Below, one piece after another: positions 5,004-10,776 of a DNA stretch of 10,776 nt (position 1 is the stretch's first letter; every line of letters starts with the position of its first letter). Below the pieces are notes generated by a model. The model was given only the letters and a program-made list of their open reading frames with translations, searched no databases and was not told the origin of the DNA. This DNA is from Methanofastidiosum sp. Its GTDB lineage: Archaea > Methanobacteriota_B > Thermococci > Methanofastidiosales > Methanofastidiosaceae. The translations under genes and the position numbers were made by a program. Where the stretch lies: assembly GCA_013329085.1 (NCBI GenBank), contig DUKX01000014.1:1-10776 (forward strand). The letters are read 5' to 3'.

Positions 5004-5240
5004 TTTTTTAGAATTGTAAAGCTCTATAAATTCTTCTAGCTCAATTTCTAAATCTTCTCTTATAATTTTTCTAAGTAGTCCCTTTGGTAATTCTTTATTA
5101 GAATGAATTGGAACAGTTGTATATTTTCCATCCTCAGATTTAAGTCTGACATGAGATCCTTTAGTTCTTATTATATTGAAACCAATTTTTTCTAAAAAAG
5201 AAACTAGTTCTTTACCACTGATGGGTGGTAATTTTGTCAT
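5001..5240 (-). CDS. hicA: HicA toxin (mRNA interferase)
   Basis: The 79-residue protein shows the whole HicA double-stranded-RNA-binding-like fold: PPISGKELVSFLEKIGF helix, the RTKGSHVRL strand with the catalytic histidine (H30) after Gly-Ser, the TVPIH strand (H46), and the ELPKGLLRKIIRE helix. HicA enzymes cleave mRNA independently of the ribosome and are neutralised by HicB. Length and key residues are normal, so the toxin should be active. The ATG overlaps the stop of hicB by four bases (ATGA), so the order is antitoxin first, opposite to the classic hicA-hicB order. The TAA stop is the first codon of repeat copy 2. Confidence 0.95.
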   Translation of the reverse strand: MTKLPPISGKELVSFLEKIGFNIIRTKGSHVRLKSEDGKYTTVPIHSNKELPKGLLRKIIREDLEIELEEFIELYNSKK

Positions 5241-5419
5241 TGTAATACTTCCAGTTCCCTAAAACCTATGAATTTATTTATATCGTTAGGATTTTGATCT
5301 TCTAAGCAAAGCTCTATTGCTTCTTTGATGTTTTCCATTGCTTCTTCTATAGTTTCTCCATAAGAGTGGCAACCTTTAAGTTGTGGGCAACTTACTATAT
5401 ATACGCCGTCTTCATCCAT
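5237..5419 (-). CDS. hicB: HicB antitoxin with an unusual start
   Basis: From the first ATG (5417-5419) the protein is 60 residues: DEDGVYIVSCPQLKGC, the turn SYGETIEEA, helix MENIKEAIELCLE and a short tail. This ATG would remove the first HicB strand. The same frame continues upstream as LEKLHLPIIIE, which is precisely the missing strand, back to a CTG at 5450-5452; a TAG closes the frame 18 bases further on. No ATG, GTG or TTG lies in that extension. Either translation begins at CTG (71 residues), or one base was lost after the out-of-frame GTG at 5458-5460. A TATA-like box at 5484-5495 would place the transcription start close to 5460, favouring the long form. HicB blocks HicA and often represses its own promoter, though no ribbon-helix-helix tail is seen here. 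Confidence 0.88.
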   Translation of the reverse strand: MDEDGVYIVSCPQLKGCHSYGETIEEAMENIKEAIELCLEDQNPNDINKFIGFRELEVLQ

Positions 5420-5483
5420 CTCAATAATAATTGGAAGATGTAGTTTTTCCAGAGAATCACCTATTTCCTATCTGTTACTGTGG

Positions 5484-5495
5484 ATATAAACTTTT
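5484..5495 (-). promoter_or_regulatory. TATA-like box of the hicBA pair
   Basis: AAGTTTATATCC on the minus strand precedes hicB. A start of transcription about 25 bases on would fall near 5460, only a few bases before the CTG at 5452 but about 40 before the internal ATG. Confidence 0.4.
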
Positions 5496-5515
5496 CTAAT
5501 ACATATTTATCACTA

Positions 5516-5542
5516 TTTTAGCCAGTGTTAACAGCAAAGATT
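5516..5542 (-). repeat. Cassette-tail repeat, copy 3, shortened
   Basis: The first 19 bases (5516-5534) are identical to copy 2. The next nine bases of copy 2 are missing, and the match resumes with CAAAGATT (5535-5542). It lies upstream of the hicBA promoter, where it would be the tail of a further module to the right; no toxin gene remains there. Confidence 0.75.
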
Positions 5543-5577
5543 TCTTAAGAAGTATTTACATTGATAAGCAATAGATG

Positions 5578-5593
5578 CGAAAGCTTTAAATAC
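5578..5593 (+). promoter_or_regulatory. BRE/TATA-type promoter of the VapB-like gene
   Basis: A purine-rich GCGAAAG (BRE-like) is followed directly by CTTTAAATAC, the best archaeal promoter match in the window. Transcription would start near 5615, leaving a leader of some 65 bases before the ATG at 5682. Confidence 0.55.
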
Positions 5594-5652
5594 TATTACC
5601 TATTAATGATAATGATACTAGATAACAGCTTATACATATATATGGCGGAAAC

Positions 5653-5668
5653 TGATAATTATTAATCA
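5653..5668. promoter_or_regulatory. Candidate operator, imperfect palindrome
   Basis: TGATAATTATTAATCA is an imperfect 16-base palindrome between the promoter and the start of a ribbon-helix-helix gene. Such proteins bind short palindromes in their own leader, so autoregulation is plausible. The low complexity of A/T-rich DNA makes chance a real alternative. Confidence 0.3.
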
Positions 5669-5681
5669 TTGGGGTTAATTG

Positions 5682-5813
5682 ATGAAAAGTATAACGATTA
5701 AAGGAATCCCGGATGATCTCTATTTCAAACTCATTGAGTGGAAAGGCCGCATGAAGGCAGAGAACTGGGAGGATTTTCTGGAAAAGATGGTGAAGATGCT
5801 GGAGGAGAGCTGA
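5682..5813 (+). CDS. VapB-like ribbon-helix-helix antitoxin
   Basis: The 43-residue protein MKSITIKGIPDD... has a ribbon strand (residues 2-8), the GIPDDLYFKLIEWKG helix and the NWEDFLEKMVKMLEE helix: a minimal ribbon-helix-helix dimer of the archaeal VapB type, usually paired with a PIN-domain VapC. Base use is visibly richer in G than the toxin-antitoxin genes to its left. The ATG at 5682 has a GGGG ribosome site about seven bases upstream. A VapC should follow with a short overlap, but the next frame (5816) is only 28 codons and has no PIN motif. The gene may be an orphan regulator or the remainder of a VapBC pair; the intact fold suggests that it can still bind DNA. Confidence 0.75.
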   Translation: MKSITIKGIPDDLYFKLIEWKGRMKAENWEDFLEKMVKMLEES

Positions 5814-5815
5814 TT

Positions 5816-5902
5816 ATGAATGTTTCAATTTCTGAAATTATTGATAAATTGTTTCATGATAATGTTTTTATATCGTTTCACATTAGGGAGGTATTAGCTT
5901 GA
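5816..5902 (+). CDS. Tiny reading frame after the VapB-like gene
   Basis: The ATG at 5816 comes two bases after the VapB-like stop and opens a 28-codon frame to TGA 5900-5902. The peptide (MNVSISEIIDKLFHDN...) matches nothing that I know and lacks the Asp of a PIN first strand. It sits where a vapC should begin, so it may be a decayed or replaced start. GGAGG appears only near its end, where it serves the next frame. It could equally be non-coding. Confidence 0.25.
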   Translation: MNVSISEIIDKLFHDNVFISFHIREVLA

Positions 5903-6039
5903 AATATTTTAACGAGGATAATGGACTAAAATATAATGAAATTAATAGAGATAATTACATGATTAACATAAATCATGAGAGAAGTATTATGATAAAAAAA
6001 TTGATCATTTCAAAAAAGGAGGTAGATTTGTTTGAATAA
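5899..6039 (+). CDS. Small reading frame coupled to the surface-protein gene
   Basis: A TTG at 5899 follows a strong ribosome site (AGGGAGGT, 5885-5892) at a good distance. It opens a 46-codon frame whose TAA (6037-6039) overlaps the TTG start of the large gene (6032) by eight bases. The polar, Asn-rich peptide (KYFNEDNGLKYNEI...) has no membrane segment and no family that I recognise. The strong ribosome site and the overlap suggest a translated leader peptide that could couple translation to the surface protein, but composition alone does not prove coding. Confidence 0.35.
   Translation: MKYFNEDNGLKYNEINRDNYMININHERSIMIKKLIISKKEVDLFE
6015..6023 (+). promoter_or_regulatory. Strong ribosome binding site fixing a TTG start
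   Basis: AAAGGAGGT lies eight bases before the TTG at 6032. An earlier TTG at 6028 is in the frame of the small upstream reading frame and is closed by TAA within four codons, so only 6032 can start the large frame near this site. Confidence 0.75.
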
Positions 6040-9000
6040 GAAGATTTTGAGTTTTATATTTGGATCATTATTGATGTTTAGTTTATTTGGGGCAATTGAG
6101 TTTCAGGAGGTTGCTGCACAGAGCTGGAGTGCCACCGTTAAAAGTACGGCTAGTGGAACAGAATACTTTAACAGCGTAAACATGCCTATGACTTTTGAAG
6201 TTAAAGTCACATATACTAGCATTCAATCTGGCAGTGGATTAGATCAAGTTGGCATTCAAGTTCCTGTAGGGTATACTTTAGACAATATCGGCAATCAGCC
6301 ATCTCCACCTTCGGGATGGACCTTAGCGTCTATTGTTGGGCCGCTGATAACATATACTCGTCCAACAGGTGTAACAGGAAGTTCGAATATTACTTTTAAT
6401 GTTAAGCTTTCTGATGCCCCTGCGGGGGACACAGGTCCTACAGGAGATGCTTGGACAATTATTGCTAATGCAGGAGCAGGACCTGGATTGTCTGATTTAT
6501 CTCGAAATACATTTGTAGACAATACTCCTCCAGAATATAAAGTAATCTACAATAAAACACCCAAAATTGATGCTGCAGCACCAGATCCGGCGATACTCAG
6601 TTTAGGCTCAGTCACTATAAGAGTTGAAGCTAATGAGCAATTAGTTGAAAAGCCAACTATTGGCGTTAAACAAATTGGATTATCCTTGTCATCGGTTACT
6701 TCAACTGGAACTATTCCTGGAAATGTTTTCACACGTACTTATACTATTTCTAGTACAAATGGACAGAATGATGGTTTGGCTCAAGTTACTGTATCCGGAA
6801 AAGATAGGGCAGGAAATATTGGAACTGTAATTAACACTACAATAGATGCAACAAACGACGGTAAAGAATTTAGAGTAGACTCTCAATGCGATAAACCATC
6901 ATTAGATTCTCCAGCACAAGGAGCTATCGAAACTTCTTCAAACGTTACCTTCGACTGGGATGCGATAATTGATTTAGCTCAACCTGTAAATTATACGTTA
7001 CAATATTCTACTACTTCTACCTTTACTACTGCTACAACTCAAACTAGAAATACAGATTTAAATTCTTATGCTGCAACAGGTCTCACTGCTGGAACATGGT
7101 ACTGGAGAGTTAGGGCAATAGATGCTTTAGGAAATGATAGTGGATATACAACAACAAGGAGCTTTACAGTGTCTCTTGCATCGAGTGTACCCACTTTTAG
7201 AATTCGTTATCTTAAAACTCCAAAAATAGACTACAACACTACTCCTGATGTCGTTGGTGCAGGCTCAATGCAGATTAGAATTTATGCTTCAGAAGTGTTG
7301 AAAAATAAACCAACAGTCCAAGTAAAGTTACACAACCAAACTACCTGGACTACACTCTCAGTAACTGAATCAGCACCGGCATCTGTTTTCACTGCAACAT
7401 ATAATGTACCAACTGCATCTACAAACAATGGATTGGCGCAAATAACAGTATCTGGAACAAGTATGTCTGATAATGTTGGAACATTAATTAAAGATGCTAA
7501 CTGGAGTGATACTAGAGATAGCAATCCATGTGTACCTAATGAGTTAGATTCTGACGGTGCATTCTTCTATGTAGACACAGCTACGGATTCTCCGAGTTTA
7601 TTCCAACCACAAAATGGACATGTAATACCATTTAACCAAAATGAAGCTAACTTTACATTTTACAAAATAACAGATATATCTGCAGAAAGACCTGCAGATC
7701 CATGCCAGAACAACTGTTTGACATACCATATACAATACTCAACATCTTCCAATTTCACTACAAATGTAGTTACCCAAAGTGTCGATGTTAACGAATCAAC
7801 TGGGGACGGAAAACCTGTTTTCTGTGCCACAGGAACTGATAACTCTTATAACAGATGGGATGTCAAGGTAGATCCATTCCCAAATCTAAGAAGGCACAGA
7901 TCTCAAGCACTTTCAAACGGAACATGGTACTGGAGAGCATGGGCTACAGATAGGCTTGGGAATCAGAGTCCTTATTCAGAAACAAGAACATTTTCAGTTT
8001 CTACAGTAACTCCAAATCTTTTTGCACCCGCTGATCTATCATTATTAACTATAAATAATCCCAGATTACAATGGAAAGATGTATGCTCATCAGTTTGGTA
8101 TAATATAAGACTTTCAAGAAGCAATACTGACTTCTTGGACTATACTTTGTACCCTGATAAGATTGCAGTTAATCAATTCCAAAAAGCAAACGATGCAAAT
8201 AAAACAAACTATATAATGGAGGGATCTACAAAAGTTTGGCTTATCGACTACAACGTCTCAACTTCAACACCTCCTAACCCAGCTATAGGGCACCTTGAAG
8301 ATGGAGTTTGGTACTGGAAAGTTGCATCTAATCTTGACTCTACATCATATTCTCCAGTTTGGAGATTTACAGTTGATTCCACTGGGCCCCCAGCGCCAAA
8401 TCTAATTACATTGACAAATGGTCAAGTAAGTCAAAACAAGAGGCCAGAGTTTACTTGGGCTGCTGTGAGTGATGTTAATAATCTTTCAAATCCAGTTAGA
8501 TATTATATTCAAATATCCGGAAACTCAAGCTTCCCTGATTCAAATATTATTGGAACAAATACTTGGCCAAGTAGTTCTTCATTTGCTTCATGGCAAACAG
8601 TGACATATCAAAGGGGACCTCTAACAGTTACTAACTTTGTTACATCACAAGATTTTCCTGAAACATTATTGACAAATCCAAGTCATGTTTACTATTGGAG
8701 AGTATATGCAGTTGATTCAGCAGGTAATGTAGGATCAAATTCCTTTACAAGAAATTTCCGTGTTAGTACCTCACCACCATTATTATGGGGTGATTTCCCT
8801 GCAGGTTCTACACCATCTCCTCCTGTATGTGAGACTCCATGGCCAACTGGGTGTAAGACAGGAGATGACACAGATAGAGACCAATTAGCACTTGCACTTA
8901 GATCGCCATCAAATGGGTTTACACTTAACTCAAGCAATCCACAACTTGAATGGAGACATTCCAGATGTGACTGTGTTGTAAAAGAGATATCAAGTTATAT

Positions 9001-10776
9001 AATTCAATACTCAACAGACATCACCTTCCCACCTGGAACAACAACAGATGTATCTGGCGTGTTCCAGGTCTTAGGTATTAATGTTGACAATAATCTTTAT
9101 GTCAACATGGGATACACAATCCAGACTCCATTATATAATGGAACATACTTCTGGAGAGTATGTGCCGTAGACACAGCAGGGAACAGAACTCAGTTCACTG
9201 CTCCTTGGAGTTTCACAGTAAACGTTCCAAACAACGAGCAACCACCACAATGCTCTACAACACAACCATGCCCAACTGGATTCAACTGTCAATCAGGCGT
9301 TTGTGTACCTATTGTAATGTCCCCAGGAAACTTAACAATCACAGTCCAGAATGCAGGAGGAACAGCAATAGCTGGTGCCACAGTCACAGTTGACGGTGTT
9401 GCACAGGTAACAGATGCAGCAGGTCAGGTAACATACACCGCACTCACTGGAGGAAGCCACACACTAAACAATGTCACAGCTTCTGGATATAATGACTACG
9501 GAACAAGCACCATATCAATCAACGGAAACACAGCACAGACTTTAACTATGACAGTACCTGGTACAGAAGGTTATATCTGGGGAACAGTCTACTTTGATGC
9601 GATAGGAACAGCAGCACCAAATGTGTTGATAGACATCTACAACCAGTCCACAGATGTAAAGGTTGATAGCCGTCTTACAAACAGCGAAGGAAAATTCCAG
9701 TCATCCCCGCTTCCATCAACAGGCACATACTACGCAAAGATCCCGGCATATGAAAAAGAGCTAAGGGATTTACAGCCGACATCACTTACAACTGGGGAAA
9801 AGATTGTAATCCTTGAAACAAAAGGAACAGTCACAGGAATAGTCCAGGATGACTCAGGGCAGATAGTATCATCAGCAACAGTGGTATTGAAGAAGTACCC
9901 AGGTGAAGAGTTTGTCGACACAAAGACAACAAACTCAATCGGCCAGTTCTCATTTGATGCACTGCCAGGAACTTATGTTGTAACAATATCAAAGGCAGGA
10001 TACGATGCATACACATCCTCATCATTTAGCGTCCAGTCAAAGCAGACTGTGAACTTGCAATCTGTCCTTGGAAATATCGTCTTAAACTCAATAAGAGGAA
10101 CATTGACAGTATCTGTCAAGGATGATAAAGGTGCAACAATTAACACTGCCACAGTCACAATCAGGTCAAGCACTGGTGCAGTAGTTAGGTCCATTACTAC
10201 ATCTGGTGGTACAGGATCAACTCAACTTGCGCCAGGCGCTTACAGGGTATCTGCAGTAGCAACTGGATTTGCAGAAAGCCTTCAGCAGACAACAAACATC
10301 ACATCAAACCAGACCTCTTCGCTATCGATCACATTAGCCCCGGCAACTGGCTCCATAAGGGTCGTTGCAAAGGATGCAAGCGGTGCACCTCTTGCAGGCG
10401 CTAGCGTCTATGTTGACGGTACACTTTCTGGAATAACAGATTCGGAAGGGGAATTGCTTGTCACAGGACTTAAGCTTGGGACACACACAGTCAGAATCAC
10501 AAAAGGTGGATTCACAGCAGTAGAAGAGCAAGTTACAGCTGGAGACTCAACTGTAATTGTTGACACAGCACTTAGGAAAAATAATCTGCCGCTATACCTT
10601 GGCATAGGCCTTGGATTACTGATACTTGCAGGAGCACTTTACTACTTCAAATTCGGAAAGAAGGGAGGACCAAAGAGACCACCAATGTCAAAGGGATTAA
10701 CACTACCGGGAAGACCAGGCGCACCAAAACTAAGACCTCACAGGCACAAAGGCGGACTGCCGCCATCCTCAATTAG
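6032..10776 (+). CDS. Large secreted, C-terminally anchored multi-domain surface protein (3'-partial)
   Basis: The frame is unbroken for 1,581 codons and runs off the right edge. Residues 1-30 are a signal peptide (MNKKILSFIFGSLL..., cleavage near VAAQ/S). A Thr/Gly-rich N-terminal domain (about 31-165) follows. Two copies of an Ig-like module start at K175 and K395 (KTPKID...). Five Fn3-like domains each end in a WYWRV-type strand plus D-x-x-GN: motifs near residues 354, 630, 758, 885 and 1037. A short four-cysteine knot (C1074, C1080, C1086, C1091; CPTGFNCQSGVC) leads into five carboxypeptidase-regulatory/PEGA-like domains (about 1102-1177, 1181-1261, 1265-1348, 1356-1435, 1440-1515). A membrane span (about 1519-1541) and a Lys/Arg/Pro/Gly-rich tail end the visible part. 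The layout predicts an extracellular stalk with the C-terminal tail in the cytoplasm, suited to adhesion or cell-envelope structure. It has a strong ribosome site and a TTG start. Codon use shifts towards ACA, TCA and GCA in the 3' half. Confidence 0.85.
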   Translation, partial: MNKKILSFIFGSLLMFSLFGAIEFQEVAAQSWSATVKSTASGTEYFNSVNMPMTFEVKVTYTSIQSGSGLDQVGIQVPVGYTLDNIGNQPSPPSGWTLASIVGPLITYTRPTGVTGSSNITFNVKLSDAPAGDTGPTGDAWTIIANAGAGPGLSDLSRNTFVDNTPPEYKVIYNKTPKIDAAAPDPAILSLGSVTIRVEANEQLVEKPTIGVKQIGLSLSSVTSTGTIPGNVFTRTYTISSTNGQNDGLAQVTVSGKDRAGNIGTVINTTIDATNDGKEFRVDSQCDKPSLDSPAQGAIETSSNVTFDWDAIIDLAQPVNYTLQYSTTSTFTTATTQTRNTDLNSYAATGLTAGTWYWRVRAIDALGNDSGYTTTRSFTVSLASSVPTFRIRYLKTPKIDYNTTPDVVGAGSMQIRIYASEVLKNKPTVQVKLHNQTTWTTLSVTESAPASVFTATYNVPTASTNNGLAQITVSGTSMSDNVGTLIKDANWSDTRDSNPCVPNELDSDGAFFYVDTATDSPSLFQPQNGHVIPFNQNEANFTFYKITDISAERPADPCQNNCLTYHIQYSTSSNFTTNVVTQSVDVNESTGDGKPVFCATGTDNSYNRWDVKVDPFPNLRRHRSQALSNGTWYWRAWATDRLGNQSPYSETRTFSVSTVTPNLFAPADLSLLTINNPRLQWKDVCSSVWYNIRLSRSNTDFLDYTLYPDKIAVNQFQKANDANKTNYIMEGSTKVWLIDYNVSTSTPPNPAIGHLEDGVWYWKVASNLDSTSYSPVWRFTVDSTGPPAPNLITLTNGQVSQNKRPEFTWAAVSDVNNLSNPVRYYIQISGNSSFPDSNIIGTNTWPSSSSFASWQTVTYQRGPLTVTNFVTSQDFPETLLTNPSHVYYWRVYAVDSAGNVGSNSFTRNFRVSTSPPLLWGDFPAGSTPSPPVCETPWPTGCKTGDDTDRDQLALALRSPSNGFTLNSSNPQLEWRHSRCDCVVKEISSYIIQYSTDITFPPGTTTDVSGVFQVLGINVDNNLYVNMGYTIQTPLYNGTYFWRVCAVDTAGNRTQFTAPWSFTVNVPNNEQPPQCSTTQPCPTGFNCQSGVCVPIVMSPGNLTITVQNAGGTAIAGATVTVDGVAQVTDAAGQVTYTALTGGSHTLNNVTASGYNDYGTSTISINGNTAQTLTMTVPGTEGYIWGTVYFDAIGTAAPNVLIDIYNQSTDVKVDSRLTNSEGKFQSSPLPSTGTYYAKIPAYEKELRDLQPTSLTTGEKIVILETKGTVTGIVQDDSGQIVSSATVVLKKYPGEEFVDTKTTNSIGQFSFDALPGTYVVTISKAGYDAYTSSSFSVQSKQTVNLQSVLGNIVLNSIRGTLTVSVKDDKGATINTATVTIRSSTGAVVRSITTSGGTGSTQLAPGAYRVSAVATGFAESLQQTTNITSNQTSSLSITLAPATGSIRVVAKDASGAPLAGASVYVDGTLSGITDSEGELLVTGLKLGTHTVRITKGGFTAVEEQVTAGDSTVIVDTALRKNNLPLYLGIGLGLLILAGALYYFKFGKKGGPKRPPMSKGLTLPGRPGAPKLRPHRHKGGLPPSSI
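6554..8002 (+). repeat. Internal duplication: Ig-like module plus Fn3 domain, two copies
   Basis: Copy 1 (residues about 175-386) and copy 2 (about 395-657) share the order: KTPKID start, a VxIRVxAxExLxxKPT strand, NGLAQVTVSG, then an Fn3 domain ending GTWYWR. The bases of the last motif are identical over 19 positions (7091-7109 and 7919-7937), so the duplication is visible at DNA level. Copy 2 carries extra loops with cysteines. Confidence 0.65.
9335..10576 (+). repeat. Five tandem carboxypeptidase-regulatory-like domains
   Basis: Each unit of about 75-85 residues has the pattern G-x-V-x-D-x-x-G-x-x-(I/L)-x-x-A-x-V, then a T-(D/N)-x-x-G turn and L-x-x-G-x-(Y/H)-x-V, ending with a glycine-tyrosine or glycine-phenylalanine turn. 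Unit 5 is the most regular, and unit 2 lacks part of the pattern. The block is richer in G and C than the first half of the gene. Confidence 0.65.

Noticed and set aside
4395-5542. Repeats as integron attC sites
   Set aside because: The core GTTAACA does not fit the GTTRRRY attC core, and no long imperfect stem with paired simple sites or an integrase gene is visible.
4395-5542. Repeats as a CRISPR array
   Set aside because: Only three copies, spaced 549-572 bases apart with genes between them; no spacers of constant short length.
6295-10605. Many minus-strand frames and two plus-strand frames inside the surface-protein gene
   Set aside because: All overlap one unbroken 1,581-codon frame with coherent domains; they are shadows without ribosome sites.
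10774-10776. TAG at the very end as the stop of the surface-protein gene
   Set aside because: It is out of frame: the last complete codon is ATT (10772-10774), followed by AG of an unfinished codon.

Overview
The window reads as archaeal DNA. Open reading frames are preceded by A/T-only TATA-like boxes, several of them only about 22-32 bases before the start codon, which suggests leaderless transcripts. Other genes use strong GGAGG-type ribosome sites and TTG starts. The toxin-antitoxin families (MNT/HEPN, RelE/ParE, HicAB, VapBC with an archaeal ribbon-helix-helix VapB) and the large secreted Fn3/carboxypeptidase-regulatory-like surface protein fit a euryarchaeon or a DPANN-type genome; the lineage is inference. 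No tRNA, rRNA, CRISPR array, transposase or integrase was seen.

Layout. (1) 1-845: the end of a lipocalin-like (AttH/CrtC-type) protein, frame open at the left edge. (2) 846-5550: an accessory island made almost wholly of small toxin-antitoxin parts, intact and broken: an MNT antitoxin with a 31-residue HEPN remnant; an intact RelE-type toxin with its antitoxin; a frameshifted VapB and truncated VapC; a two-gene operon of unknown function (a four-cysteine protein and a membrane-anchored 321-residue protein) abutting the broken VapC; an orphan MNT antitoxin; a lone HicB; an intact RelE/antitoxin pair; and an intact HicAB pair. (3) 5551-6031: a promoter, a VapB-like ribbon-helix-helix protein without a recognisable toxin, and two tiny reading frames. 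(4) 6032-10776: one uninterrupted reading frame of more than 1,581 codons for a secreted, C-terminally anchored, multi-domain surface protein that runs off the right edge.

The most unusual signal is a 37-bp direct repeat in three copies (4395, 4967, 5516). Copies 1 and 2 begin, on the coding strand, exactly at the stop codon of two unrelated toxin genes (relE-type and hicA), and copy 3 sits just upstream of hicB. The RelE and HicAB modules are therefore laid out as same-orientation units with a common tail, like gene cassettes. The second point of interest is the unrecognised two-gene operon at 2423-3702, which lies against a truncated VapC.

Much of the island looks like turnover of toxin-antitoxin modules: toxins are decayed or missing next to four antitoxin genes, while three modules look complete. 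The surface-protein gene is a different kind of locus, probably an adhesin or cell-envelope component.
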